A stretch of DNA of 64,000 nucleotides from Thermus brockianus (GCF_001880325.1 NZ_CP016313.1:278793-342792); one strand, 5' to 3'. Counted from the stretch's first letter, positions 44,057 through 53,500 are shown. Numbers and translations are program-made. The notes: generated by a model from the sequence alone, not told the origin.

Positions 44057-45538
44057 TTGGCGGTCTTGGACCTGGGCTCGGGCACCTTTCGCCTGGTGGT
44101 CTACCGCTATTGCCCGGGGGCGTACTACCTCTTGGCGGACGAGCTCCGGGAGGCGGTGGCCTTGGGGGAGGGGCTCGCGGGGGGGCGCATCGTGGATGAG
44201 GCCCTAGCCCGGGGCCGGAAGGCCCTCCGGGCCTTCGCCGACTTCCTCCGGGCCTCCCCCATGGACGAGGTGGTGGTCCTGGCCACGAGCGCCATCCGGG
44301 ACGCCGAGAACGGGCACCTGGTTCTGGAGGAGGCCTGGCGGTTGGGCCTTCCGGCCCAGGTGGTGCCGGGGGAAGAGGAGGCCCGCCTGGGGGTCTTGGC
44401 GGTGGCGAACGGCCTTTTCCTCGAGGACGCCCTGGTGGTGGACCAAGGGGGAGGAAGCGCCCAGGTTTCCCGCATGGAAGGCCGCCGCTTCCGCCAGGGG
44501 AAGGCCTTGCCCTTCGGGGCTCTCCGGCTCACGGAGACCTTCCTCCAGGGCGACCCGCCAAGCCCCAAGGAGGTGCGGGCCTTGGAGAAGGCGGTGGCCA
44601 AGGCGCTTCGGGGCTTGGGGCTATCGGGGGGTTTACCCCTCGTGGGCCTGGGCGGCAACCTCCGGGCCATCGCCCGCCTCCACGCCAAGGGGCGGGACTA
44701 CCCCTGGGAGCACCTCCACGGCTACTTCCTGCCCCGAGAAGGGGTGGAGGAGCTCTACGAGCGGGTCCTGCGCCTTCCCCTAAAGGAGCGGGCCGAGCTT
44801 CCCGGCCTCCAGCCCGACCGGGCCCGCACCCTGCCCGCCTCCTTGGCCTTCCTCCGGGCGCTCCTGGCCCAGTTCCAGGCCCCGGGGCTTTGGGTAAGCG
44901 GGATGGGCATCCGGGAAGGGGCCTTCTTCAGCCGGTTCCTGCCGCCACCCCACCTCCTGCCCGACCCCCGGGCCTTCGCCGTGGAAAGCCTCTTCCAACG
45001 CTACCCCTTCTCCGAAGCCCACCGGGACCGGGTGAAGGCCCTGGCCCTGGACATCTTCGCCGGGCTTGCCCCCCTCCATCGCCTGGGAGAGGAGGAAAAG
45101 CGCCTCCTTTTGGAAGCCGCCCACCTGCACGATATCGGCATGCACCTGGGCTACCACGACCACCACAAGCACGGGGCCTACCTGGTCTTCTCCGAGCCCC
45201 TTTTGGGCTTCCGCCACCGGGAGCAGGCCCTCCTGGGCCTCTTGGTGCGCTACCACCGCCGGGGCGACCCTTCCCCGGGGGCGCTCAAGCCCCTCTTGGA
45301 GCGGGGGGACGCCAAGCGCCTCCTAAGGCTTGCCGCCCTCCTGCGCCTCGCCGAGATGCTGGAGCGCACCCGCTCGGGCCGGGTGCGGGGGCTGAGGGTG
45401 GAGCTTGGGGAAAGGGTGCGCCTTCTTCTGGAGGCGGCGGAGGACCCTTGGGTGGAGCGGGTGGAGGCGGAAAAGCAAGCCGGGCTTTTCCAGAAGGCCT
45501 TTGGGCTGGGCCTCGAGGTGGTGTGGGCGGGGCCCTAG
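44057..45538 (+). CDS. Ppx/GppA exopolyphosphatase family protein with HD-type C-terminus
   Basis: 493 residues. N-terminal actin-like ASKHA fold: phosphate-1 loop DLGSGTFRLVVYRY, ATSAIRDAENG, phosphate-2 loop VDQGGGSAQVS and GLGGNLRAIA. The C-terminal part is an HD-type domain (HLHDIGMHLGYHDHHKHGAYLV), as in long Ppx/GppA proteins. It would release phosphate from polyphosphate or hydrolyse pppGpp. TTG 44057 is taken as start because AAGGAG lies at 44045-44050 and the conserved N-terminus begins here; the open frame further left is antisense to ppk. Confidence 0.9.
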   Translation: MAVLDLGSGTFRLVVYRYCPGAYYLLADELREAVALGEGLAGGRIVDEALARGRKALRAFADFLRASPMDEVVVLATSAIRDAENGHLVLEEAWRLGLPAQVVPGEEEARLGVLAVANGLFLEDALVVDQGGGSAQVSRMEGRRFRQGKALPFGALRLTETFLQGDPPSPKEVRALEKAVAKALRGLGLSGGLPLVGLGGNLRAIARLHAKGRDYPWEHLHGYFLPREGVEELYERVLRLPLKERAELPGLQPDRARTLPASLAFLRALLAQFQAPGLWVSGMGIREGAFFSRFLPPPHLLPDPRAFAVESLFQRYPFSEAHRDRVKALALDIFAGLAPLHRLGEEEKRLLLEAAHLHDIGMHLGYHDHHKHGAYLVFSEPLLGFRHREQALLGLLVRYHRRGDPSPGALKPLLERGDAKRLLRLAALLRLAEMLERTRSGRVRGLRVELGERVRLLLEAAEDPWVERVEAEKQAGLFQKAFGLGLEVVWAGP

Positions 45539-45614
45539 CCCGGGCCTGGGCTCGCAGGCTTCCTTCGGGGGTTCTGGTCGGCAAGTTTTCACCCCCCACA
45601 TCCCCTCTTTTCTC

Positions 45615-45620
45615 TAAACT
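45615..45620 (+). promoter_or_regulatory. Probable -10 box of the defence helicase gene (leaderless)
   Basis: TAAACT lies 6 nt before the GTG start at 45627, the same box and spacing style as other Thermus leaderless genes here. No -35 is evident. Confidence 0.5.
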
Positions 45621-45626
45621 AGACCC

Positions 45627-48600
45627 GTGGACCCCAGCACCCTCCTCCACAGCGTGCGTCCCGGGCTTCGCCTAAAGGGCTTGGTCCTGGGGGAGAGCGT
45701 GCGCGTGGAGCACGTGCGCCCCCTCGAGGGCGCCCTCCACATCACGTACCGCAACGCCCAAGGCGAGCTCGGGGAAGCCCTCCTCTACCCCGAGGACCTT
45801 GCCCGGTTGGAGGTGGAGGAGGCGCCCCGCTTCCCCCTAAACGCCCCCGGGGACCTTTTCCGCCTGGCGGCGGAGGCCAAGCGCATCCGCCTCGCCTACC
45901 TCTTTGATCCCTTCATGGCGGTCCACGCCTCCTTGGTGGAACCCCTACCCCACCAGATAGAGGCCGTTTACGGCCACATGCTCCCCAAGAATCCCCTTCG
46001 CTTTCTCCTCGCCGACGACCCAGGGGCAGGCAAGACCATCATGACGGGGCTCTTCATGCGGGAACTGGCCCTGAGGGGGGCGTTGGAGCGGGCTTTGGTG
46101 GTGGCCCCCGGAGCCTTGGTCCTCCAGTGGCAGGAGGAGCTTTGGGAGAAGTTTCGCCTTCCCTTTGAGGTCCTCTCCCGCTCGCGCCTGGAAACCGCTC
46201 GCCAAAACCCTTTCCAAGAGCACGGCTACTGGATTGCCCGCCTGGACCAGCTGGCCCGTTTTCCCGAGGTGGCCGACAAGGCCCTCGAGGTGGACTGGGA
46301 CCTGGTGGTGGTGGACGAGGCCCACAAGATGGCGGCCACCTACTACGGCCAGGAGATTAAGGCCACCCGCCGCTACCGCTTGGGCCAGCGCCTTTCCGAG
46401 AAGGCCCGTCACTTCCTCCTCCTCACCGCCACCCCGCACCGGGGAAAGGAGGAGGACTTCCGGCTTTTCCTCTCCCTCCTGGACCCCGACCGCTTTAGAG
46501 GTAAGCCTCGGCCCAATAGCCCCGCCTTGAACACCGAAGGGCTCTGGCTCAGGCGGCAGAAAGAGGACCTGGTCCGCTTTGACGGCACCCCCCTCTTCCC
46601 CGAACGGCGGGCCTACACCGTGGGCTACGCCCTTTCTCCCGAAGAAATGGACCTCTACGAGGCGGTGACCGCTTACGTGCGGGAGGAGATGAACCGGGCC
46701 GAAGCCCTGGAGGAAGGGCAACGCCGCACCGTGGGCTTCGCCCTCACCCTGCTCCAACGTCGGCTAGCCAGCAGCCCCCTGGCCATCGCCCGCTCGCTAG
46801 AAAGGCGCCGGAAACGCCTCGAGGCCCGCCGGGAAGAGGTGAAGCAGGGCCTCGCCCTGCGGTTTCCCATCCTGGAAGAGGAGGACCTGGACGAGCTGGA
46901 GGAGTTCCCCAGCGAGGAGCTGGAAGGGGCACCCGAGGTCCTGGACCAGGCCACCGCCGCCCGCACCCTGGCCGAGCTGGAAACGGAAATCGCCACCCTC
47001 AAGCGCCTGGAAGCGAAGGCCCAGGCCCTTCTCAAGAAGGAACAGGACCGCAAGTGGCAAGAGCTCAGGAGCCTCCTGGAAACCGACCTCATCCGGGGGC
47101 ACAAGCTCATCCTCTTCACCGAGCATAAGGACACCCTGGACTACCTGGAAAAACGGCTCGCCCGCTACCTGGGCCGCCCCGAGGCCCTCGTGAGCATCCA
47201 CGGGGGGCTTTCCAGGGAGGAGCGCCGCCTACGGCAGGCCCGCTTCACCCAGGACCGGGAAACCCTCATCCTCATCGCCACCGACGCTGCTGGGGAAGGG
47301 GTGAACCTGCAACAGGCCCACCTCCTCATCAACTACGACCTGCCCTGGAACCCCGCTCGCCTGGAACAACGCTTTGGCCGCATCCACCGCATAGGCCAGA
47401 CCGAGGTGTGCCACATGTGGAACCTGGTGGCGGCAAACACCCGGGAAGGCGAGGTCTACCTACGCCTCCTGCGCAAACTGGAGGAGGCGAGCACGGCCTT
47501 GGGGGGCAAGGTCTTTGATGTCCTGGGCAAGCTCTTCCAGGAAAAGCCCCTTTGGGAACTCCTCCTGGAGGCCATCCGCTACGGGGAGGACCCGGAGGTG
47601 CGGGCCCGCCTTTTCCAAAAAGTGGAAGGGGCCGTGGACCTCAAACGGCTGGAAGCCCTCCTCCAAAACGCCTTGGCCTCCGAGGTCTTGGACCCCAAGC
47701 GCCTGACGGAACTCAGGCTGGCGATGGAGCGGGCCGAGGCCAGAAAGCTTCAGCCTCACTACCTCTCCAGCTTCTTCCAGGAGGCCCTCACCCGCTTGGG
47801 GGGCACCGTCCACCGCCGGGAGGGAGGGCGGATGGAGGTGAGCTTCGTCCCCCCTCGGGTACGCCAGGCGCGGCCCGGGGTCTTGCGAAGCTACACCCGG
47901 GTGACCTTTCACAAGGACCAGGTGGCCCTCCCGGGTAAACCCGTGGCCGACTTCCTGATGCCGGGCCACCCCCTCCTCGAGGCCCTCCTGGACACCGCCT
48001 TGGCCGAGTGGGGCGAATACCTGGACAGGGGAACCGTCCTGGTGGACGAAAACGCCACCGCTCCCCGGATTATCCTGGCCCTGGAGCACGAGGTGCAGGA
48101 CGCCAAGGGGCCCGTTTCCCGCCGCTTCCTCTACGTGGGCCTGACCCCGGAGGGCGAGGTGCGGGAGGAAGGCCCCGCCCCCTATCTGGACCTGCGCCCC
48201 GCCACCGAAGAGGAAAGGAGGATGGCCCTGGCCCTTTTGGAAGGGCTCAACCTCCCCCACCTCCTGGCGAAGGCGGAAGCCTACGCCGCAGCCCACCTGG
48301 CCCGCAAACACCTGGAAGAAGTCCGCCGTTTCCGCCAGGTGGAGGTGGACCGCACGCTAAAGGCGGTGAAGGACAGGCTCTTGTCGGAAATTTACCACTG
48401 GGACCAGCAGGCCCATAAGCAAAACAAGCTGGCCCGAGAGGGAAAGGCCGGGGCTGCCGGCCGGGCGGAAGCCTTCAAGCGCATTGCAGATGAACTGCGG
48501 GAGCGCCTGCGCCGCCGGGAGGAGGAGCTTGAGCAGGCCCGCCACCTGCGCTCCCTGCCCCCTCGGCTCTCCCAGGCCATCCTGGTGGTGCCGCCCCTCT

Positions 48601-49016
48601 CCCAGGCCCTAAAGGCCCCCGAAGAGGACGTCCGCCAACGCCTGGAACGCATCGCCGTGGAGGCGGTGCTTTGGGCGGAGCGGCGCATGGGCCACGAGCC
48701 AGAGGAGATGTCTCCGGGCTACCCGGGCTATGACATAGAGTCCCGTACCCCCGAAGGGCAACTACGGCTCCTCGAGGTCAAGGCCAAGGGACCCGGTTCC
48801 GAGGTGGTCACCCTTTCCCGCACCCAAATCCTTACCGCCCTCAACAAGCGGGAAAACTGGTACCTGGTGGTGGTGGAAACGGACGGGGAGAGGGCCTTGC
48901 GCATCCACTACATTCCCCCCTTCATGGGCGAGCCCGACTTCGCCGCCACCAATGTGTCCTACGACCTCAAGCAGGTCCTGGCCCGGGCGGTGCGGGTGGT
49001 AGAGGCGGGGAAATGA
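45627..49016 (+). CDS. SNF2-type DEAD/DEAH helicase with DUF3883 domain (defence island)
   Basis: 1,129 residues. Helicase core: Walker A DDPGAGKTI at about residue 130, Walker B VVVDEAHKM, motif III LLTATPHRGK, then the C-terminal lobe with LILFTEHKDTLDYLEKRL, ATDAAGEGVNLQQA and RFGRIHRIGQ. The last 120 residues form a DUF3883 domain (GYDIESRTPEGQLRLLEVKAK), related to restriction endonuclease-like folds and common in defence helicases. It resembles the DrmD-type helicase of class 1 DISARM, but the DISARM core genes drmA and drmB are absent. Here it heads an island with a DUF1156 methyltransferase and a DUF499 ATPase, a partnership seen in predicted anti-phage systems. Confidence 0.9.
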   Translation: MDPSTLLHSVRPGLRLKGLVLGESVRVEHVRPLEGALHITYRNAQGELGEALLYPEDLARLEVEEAPRFPLNAPGDLFRLAAEAKRIRLAYLFDPFMAVHASLVEPLPHQIEAVYGHMLPKNPLRFLLADDPGAGKTIMTGLFMRELALRGALERALVVAPGALVLQWQEELWEKFRLPFEVLSRSRLETARQNPFQEHGYWIARLDQLARFPEVADKALEVDWDLVVVDEAHKMAATYYGQEIKATRRYRLGQRLSEKARHFLLLTATPHRGKEEDFRLFLSLLDPDRFRGKPRPNSPALNTEGLWLRRQKEDLVRFDGTPLFPERRAYTVGYALSPEEMDLYEAVTAYVREEMNRAEALEEGQRRTVGFALTLLQRRLASSPLAIARSLERRRKRLEARREEVKQGLALRFPILEEEDLDELEEFPSEELEGAPEVLDQATAARTLAELETEIATLKRLEAKAQALLKKEQDRKWQELRSLLETDLIRGHKLILFTEHKDTLDYLEKRLARYLGRPEALVSIHGGLSREERRLRQARFTQDRETLILIATDAAGEGVNLQQAHLLINYDLPWNPARLEQRFGRIHRIGQTEVCHMWNLVAANTREGEVYLRLLRKLEEASTALGGKVFDVLGKLFQEKPLWELLLEAIRYGEDPEVRARLFQKVEGAVDLKRLEALLQNALASEVLDPKRLTELRLAMERAEARKLQPHYLSSFFQEALTRLGGTVHRREGGRMEVSFVPPRVRQARPGVLRSYTRVTFHKDQVALPGKPVADFLMPGHPLLEALLDTALAEWGEYLDRGTVLVDENATAPRIILALEHEVQDAKGPVSRRFLYVGLTPEGEVREEGPAPYLDLRPATEEERRMALALLEGLNLPHLLAKAEAYAAAHLARKHLEEVRRFRQVEVDRTLKAVKDRLLSEIYHWDQQAHKQNKLAREGKAGAAGRAEAFKRIADELRERLRRREEELEQARHLRSLPPRLSQAILVVPPLSQALKAPEEDVRQRLERIAVEAVLWAERRMGHEPEEMSPGYPGYDIESRTPEGQLRLLEVKAKGPGSEVVTLSRTQILTALNKRENWYLVVVETDGERALRIHYIPPFMGEPDFAATNVSYDLKQVLARAVRVVEAGK

Positions 49017-49023
49017 TACGCTC

Positions 49024-49050
49024 GTATAACAAGCTCCAAGCTTGTTATAC
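49024..49050. promoter_or_regulatory. Perfect 12-bp palindrome upstream of fic
   Basis: GTATAACAAGCT (49024-49035), CCA, AGCTTGTTATAC (49039-49050). It lies in the 63-nt gap after the helicase gene and overlaps a possible -35 TTGTTA (49042-49047), with a -10 TAGTAT at 49064-49069. Likely operator, possibly for the winged-helix domain of the Fic protein itself; a transcription-terminating hairpin is less likely since no U-tract follows. Confidence 0.65.
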
Positions 49051-49079
49051 AAAGAGGGGGGTCTAGTATCATAAGACCC

Positions 49080-50258
49080 ATGCGCCCCGAAGCCTTTTCG
49101 CCAAGATCCCCGGGCAGGCTCGTTTCCATTGGTCAAGGCGCCTATGCCTTCGTCCCTGACCCCTTGCCACCTCCATTGGAGTGGACACCCCCTTTAGTAC
49201 GTCTCCTGGACGAGGCTAGGGGCAACCTTGGTGAGCTTGCGGGCTTACTGCACACGTTACCTAACCCTTACCTTTTCATTCGGCCTTTCATCCGCAAGGA
49301 AGCCGTACTCTCATCTCGGATTGAGGGCACCCAGGCGAGCCTAGTAGACGTTTACGCCATGGAGGCCCAGGCCCCCCTTTTCCCCAACCCAAATCTACGC
49401 GAGGATGCCCAAGAGGTCCTCAACTACATTCGTGCCCTAGAACGAGGGAGGGCGCTCCTAAAGGAACTTCCCCTTTCCCTGCGCCTCCTCAAGGAGATGC
49501 ACGCCGTTCTCCTACAAGGGGTGCGGGGCCAAAACCGGGCGCCAGGTGAGTTTCGGCGGGCGCAAAATTGGATTGGCCCGCCAGGGTGTACCCTGGCTGA
49601 AGCTCGTTACGTGCCCCCCCCTCCAGGCCCCATGCTGGAAGCCCTAGATGCCCTGGAGCGTTTCTGGCATAGTGACCATGGGCTACCCCCTTTGGTAGAG
49701 ATAGCCCTTGTACACTACCAGTTTGAAGCCATACACCCCTTTTTGGACGGCAACGGCCGCATTGGCCGCCTCCTGATTACCCTGATGCTCTTGGAGCGTA
49801 ATCTTTTGCCTGAGCCGGCCCTGTACCTCTCCGCATATTTTGAGCGCTATAGGAGCCAGTACTACGATCTCCTTCTACGCGTCAGCCAAACAGGAGACTG
49901 GTTGTCTTGGATTGTCTTCTTCCTCCAAGGTGTAAAAACCGAGGCGAAGGACGCTGCCCAAAAGGCCCAGCGACTCACGGCGCTACGCCAAAGCTGGCGC
50001 CAAATCTATCAGAGCCAGGGCGGAAGCGCACACCTCCTGGCTTTGATAGACCTTCTCTTTGAACAGCCGGTGCTCACAGCGCCCATCGTGCAGAAACATC
50101 TAGGGGTAACGCACGCTTGGGCCATGCGTCTGCTAAGAAGGCTTGTGGAAGATGGTATCCTCTCGCCCATCGGGCAGGCCCGGCGCAATCGTCTGTATGG
50201 CGCTCGGGAAATCCTGCAGGCCCTAGAGGAGCCCAGCCATGCCGAAGAAGCTCATTGA
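49080..50258 (+). CDS. Fic family protein (class II, autoinhibited) with C-terminal winged helix
   Basis: 392 residues. The Fic core motif HPFLDGNGRIGR (His near residue 219) is intact, so AMPylation or a related nucleotidyl transfer to a target hydroxyl is expected. Upstream, SSRIEG at about residue 78 is the S-x-x-x-E-G inhibitory helix of class II Fic enzymes. The C-terminal 60 residues (LTAPIVQKHLGVTHAWAMRLLRRL) form a winged helix that may bind DNA. Codon use is less GC-rich than in the flanking helicase and methyltransferase genes, suggesting a separate origin. It overlaps the methyltransferase start by 20 nt, so it is translationally joined to the defence operon. Confidence 0.9.
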   Translation: MRPEAFSPRSPGRLVSIGQGAYAFVPDPLPPPLEWTPPLVRLLDEARGNLGELAGLLHTLPNPYLFIRPFIRKEAVLSSRIEGTQASLVDVYAMEAQAPLFPNPNLREDAQEVLNYIRALERGRALLKELPLSLRLLKEMHAVLLQGVRGQNRAPGEFRRAQNWIGPPGCTLAEARYVPPPPGPMLEALDALERFWHSDHGLPPLVEIALVHYQFEAIHPFLDGNGRIGRLLITLMLLERNLLPEPALYLSAYFERYRSQYYDLLLRVSQTGDWLSWIVFFLQGVKTEAKDAAQKAQRLTALRQSWRQIYQSQGGSAHLLALIDLLFEQPVLTAPIVQKHLGVTHAWAMRLLRRLVEDGILSPIGQARRNRLYGAREILQALEEPSHAEEAH

Positions 50259-53073
50259 GGTTGCCCTACCCCTCGAGGCCATCAACCGGGAGGCGAGCCG
50301 GGAAAAGTCCATCCGCCACGGCCACCCCTCCACCCTGCACCTTTGGTGGGCTAGGCGGCCCCTGGCCGCTGCCCGGGCTGTCCTCTTCGCCAGCCTGGTG
50401 GACGACCCTGGGACCTACCTTCCCCCCGAGGAGGCCCAGCGGGAACGGGAAAGGCTTTTTGACCTGCTGGAGCGCCTGGTCAACTGGGACAACGTCAAAA
50501 ATCCCCAAGAGGCCCTGAACCCGGGCCAGGGCGTCATCGCCGAGGCCCAGTACGAAATCGCCAAGAGCCTGGCCCGAAGCCTGAACCAACATCCCCCCGC
50601 CTCCAAGGAAGACCGCCCCGCCATAGAAGCCCTCCTGCGCCAAGCCCCGCCCGTGCTAGACCCCTTCGCCGGGGGTGGCACCATCCCGCTAGAGGCCCAG
50701 CGCCTGGGCCTTTCCGCCCACGCCGGCGACCTGAACCCGGTGGCCGTCCTCCTCAACAAGGCCCTTTTGGAAATCCCGGCCCGGTTTGCGGGTCTGCCCC
50801 CCATGAACCCCGAGTACCGGAAGGAGGCCACGGCCAGCGACCGCTTCTTTGGCGCCCAGGGCCTCGCTTGGGATGTGCGCCATTACGGGGCCTGGATGCG
50901 CGAGGAGGCCAAGAGGCGCATCGGGCACCTCTACCCCGAGGTGGAGGGCAAGCCGGTTATCGCCTGGATTTGGGCCCGGACCGTGACCTGCCCCAACCCC
51001 GGGTGCCGGGCGGAAGCCCCCTTGGCCCGCTCCTTTTGGCTTTCCAAGAAGAAGGGCAAGGAAGCCTTCGTAGTCCCCGAGCGGGCACCGGAGGGCATTC
51101 GCTTCCGTGTGGAGCGCACGGGGAAACCCCCCGTGGAGGGCACCATAAGCCGAAAGGGAGGGGTTTGCCTGGTCTGCGGAAGCCCCATCCCCCTAGAGCA
51201 CGTGCGCCAGGAGGGGAAAGCGGGGCGCCTTGGAGCACGGCTCATGGCCATCGTGGCCGAGGGGCAAGGGGGCCGGAGCTACCACTCCCCACTGCCCGAG
51301 CACGAGGAGGTAGCGAAAAAGGCAAAGCCCGCTTGGGCACCCGAGTTTCCATTAACTCCGAATAGTCGTCATATGACCCCTGCTGTGTACGGAATGACGT
51401 CATTTTCGCAGCTCTTCACCCCCCGCCAGCTGGTGGCCCTCACCACCTTCGCCGAACTTATAGCCGCGGCGAGGGAAAGGGCCTACCAGGACGCCCTAAA
51501 GGCGGGCCTACCCGACGACGGCGTACCCCTAGCCCAAGGTGGGCGGGGTGCCAGGGCGTACACAGACGCCATAGGGGTTTATCTAGCTCTGGCTGTAGAC
51601 CGCTTAGCTGAAAGCTCAAATGTTCTATCAAGATGGCAAAGCGCCGGCGACAAAGTCGCCGGCGCTTTCAGCCGTCAAGCTTTACCAATGCTATGGGACT
51701 TTGCCGAAATAAACCCCTTTTCAAGTTCCACCCGCAACTTTTTGGATGCGGTGGAATGGGTCGCGGAGTGTCTGGAAGCTCTTCCCGCCCACCCCCCTGG
51801 CCAGGCCCGGCAGGTGAACGCCACGGACTCGGTCAACGGCGTTCCCTCCTCACCCCTCATCTCCACGGACCCCCCTTACTACGACAACGTCCCTTACGCC
51901 GATCTTTCCGACTTCTTCTACGTTTGGCTTCGCAAGACCCTGAAGGACACCTACCCGGATCTCTTCCGCACCCTCCTGGTGCCCAAGGAGGAAGAGCTTA
52001 TCGCCGACCCCTACCGCCACGGGGGCAAGGAGGCCGCCAAGCGCCGCTTTGAGGAGGGTATGCGCCAGGTCTTCCGCAATCTCCGCACCAAGGCCCACCC
52101 CGACTACCCCCTAAGCCTCTACTACGCCTTCAAGCAACAGGAAGTGGAGGAAGAGGAGGAGGAAACGGAGGATACTCCCCAGGTGGCCTCCACCGGCTGG
52201 GAAAGCTTCCTACAAGGCCTGGTGGACGAGGGCTTCCAGATAACCGCCACCTGGCCCATGCGCACGGAACGGGCCAACCGCCCCCGGGGCCAGGGGTCTA
52301 ACGCTTTGGCCTCCTCCATCGTGTTGGTTTGCCGCCCACGCCCCGAAGGGGCTCCCAAGGCCACCCGGCAGGACTTCCTCCGGGCCTTGCGCCAAGAGCT
52401 TCCCGCCGCCCTAAAAGAGCTCACCCAAGGGAGCATTCCCCCTGTGGACCTGGCCCAAAGCGCCATCGGGCCGGGCATGGCCGTCTTCAGCCGCTACGCC
52501 GCCGTTTTGGAGCCGGATGGCCGCCCCCTTTCCGTGCGGGAAGCCCTGGCCCTCATAAACCAGGTCCTGGACGAGTTCCTGGCCGAGGAAGAAGCGGAGC
52601 TGGACCCCGATACCCGCTTCGCCATCGCCTGGTACGAGCAGTACGGCTACGAGGAAGGCCCCTACGGGGACGCCGAAACCCTAGCCAAGGCCAAGAACGT
52701 GGCCGTGGCGGGCCTGATGGAGGGGGGCATCCTCCTAGCTAGGGGGGGCAAGGTGCGCCTTTTCCGCCCCGAGGAGTACCCCGAGGACTGGAACCCCAGC
52801 GCCGACAAGCGCCCCTCCGCCTGGGAGGCGGCCCACCACCTCATTCGCCTCTTGGCTAAGGCCGGGGAAAGCGCCGCCGCAAGCCTCCTCGCCCAGCTTC
52901 CCGGCCACCTGGCCGAGGGGGCGAGGGCCCTCGCCTACCGGCTTTACCAGATTGCCGAACGCAAAGGCCGTGCGGAAGACGCCCTGAACTTCAACCTGCT
53001 GGCGGGAAGCTACGGACACCTGGCGCTGGAGGCCGCAAAGCGTAAGGGGGTCCAGGAAAGACTTTTTGGCTAG
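50239..53073 (+). CDS. DUF1156 domain DNA methyltransferase (defence island)
   Basis: 944 residues. The DUF1156 N-terminus (EVALPLEAINREASREKS, STLHLWWARRPLAAARAVLF) is followed by SAM motif I DPFAGGGTIPLEAQ (residues 141-154) and the catalytic DPPYYDN near residue 545, a DPPY-type N6-adenine or N4-cytosine methylase. Zn-finger-like Cys pairs (CPNPGC, CLVCG) lie between. GAGGAG lies upstream of the ATG. Two internal stretches (about 51345-51425 and 51590-51745) are AT-richer and hold perfect palindromes. In this island it would mark host DNA for the helicase/DUF499 machinery to spare. It is widely paired with DUF499 proteins. Confidence 0.9.
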   Translation: MPKKLIEVALPLEAINREASREKSIRHGHPSTLHLWWARRPLAAARAVLFASLVDDPGTYLPPEEAQRERERLFDLLERLVNWDNVKNPQEALNPGQGVIAEAQYEIAKSLARSLNQHPPASKEDRPAIEALLRQAPPVLDPFAGGGTIPLEAQRLGLSAHAGDLNPVAVLLNKALLEIPARFAGLPPMNPEYRKEATASDRFFGAQGLAWDVRHYGAWMREEAKRRIGHLYPEVEGKPVIAWIWARTVTCPNPGCRAEAPLARSFWLSKKKGKEAFVVPERAPEGIRFRVERTGKPPVEGTISRKGGVCLVCGSPIPLEHVRQEGKAGRLGARLMAIVAEGQGGRSYHSPLPEHEEVAKKAKPAWAPEFPLTPNSRHMTPAVYGMTSFSQLFTPRQLVALTTFAELIAAARERAYQDALKAGLPDDGVPLAQGGRGARAYTDAIGVYLALAVDRLAESSNVLSRWQSAGDKVAGAFSRQALPMLWDFAEINPFSSSTRNFLDAVEWVAECLEALPAHPPGQARQVNATDSVNGVPSSPLISTDPPYYDNVPYADLSDFFYVWLRKTLKDTYPDLFRTLLVPKEEELIADPYRHGGKEAAKRRFEEGMRQVFRNLRTKAHPDYPLSLYYAFKQQEVEEEEEETEDTPQVASTGWESFLQGLVDEGFQITATWPMRTERANRPRGQGSNALASSIVLVCRPRPEGAPKATRQDFLRALRQELPAALKELTQGSIPPVDLAQSAIGPGMAVFSRYAAVLEPDGRPLSVREALALINQVLDEFLAEEEAELDPDTRFAIAWYEQYGYEEGPYGDAETLAKAKNVAVAGLMEGGILLARGGKVRLFRPEEYPEDWNPSADKRPSAWEAAHHLIRLLAKAGESAAASLLAQLPGHLAEGARALAYRLYQIAERKGRAEDALNFNLLAGSYGHLALEAAKRKGVQERLFG
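51638..51668. repeat. Perfect 14-bp inverted repeat inside the methyltransferase gene
   Basis: AAAGCGCCGGCGAC (51638-51651), AAA, GTCGCCGGCGCTTT (51655-51668). In mRNA it would form a 14-bp hairpin with a triloop within the coding frame (codons for QSAGDKVAGAF). It lies in an AT-richer segment. Confidence 0.85.
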
Positions 53074-53095
53074 AGGAGCCGAGGATGGCACGGAG

Positions 53096-53131
53096 GTTAG
53101 CCTTGACTAACTATCTTGGGGGTAATAACAT
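53096..53131 (+). promoter_or_regulatory. Promoter and operator of the toxin-antitoxin-chaperone module
   Basis: -35 TTGACT (53103-53108), 17 bp, -10 TAACAT (53126-53131). GTTAG (53096-53100) and CTAAC (53107-53111) form an inverted repeat around the -35, a plausible autorepression site for the XRE antitoxin. Confidence 0.6.
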
Positions 53132-53142
53132 GGGGGTGTGAG

Positions 53143-53498
53143 GTGGGGCGATACCAGGTGGTCTTCTACCAAGACCCCAAAGGGCGCGAACCTTTTCGCG
53201 AGTGGCTTGAGGAACTGAAGCGCTTTCGCTCCCACCTCCACCCGCTAGCCATGCGCCTTCTTAGCGAGCTTCAGGAGCTTGGTACCGACGAGATGCGGCC
53301 ACCAAGGGTCAAATCCTTCCGCCGTGAGGGCGTGCTGATTCACGAGCTTCGCAAACGCACCCAGGAAGGCGCCATGCGCATTTTCTTCGGCTAGGCTCCA
53401 CCTTTTTGGTCGTGGCCGGAGAACTCAAAAATGAGAACCGGCCCGACGAAAGACTTTTGGATCTTGTTGTCCAGGCCTACAGGGAAGAGGTGAACTAA
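53143..53498 (+). pseudogene. RelE/HigB-type toxin (Gp49-like), frameshifted near the C-terminus
   Basis: The N-terminal part (GRYQVVFYQDPKGREPFREWLEEL, then RPPRVKSFRREGVLIHELRKRT) matches the phage Gp49-like HigB toxin family of ribosome-dependent mRNA interferases. The frame stops at TAG 53392-53394 after AMRIFFG. The typical end follows in the next frame (STFLVVAGELKNENRPDERL, LDLVVQAYREEVN) and stops just before the antitoxin ATG. One base gained at the TA|GGC site would give FFGYGSTFLVV and a 118-residue toxin. GTG 53143 is the likely start. As written the toxin lacks its last third, where catalytic residues of this fold usually sit, and is probably inactive. Confidence 0.8.
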
Positions 53499-53500
53499 AT

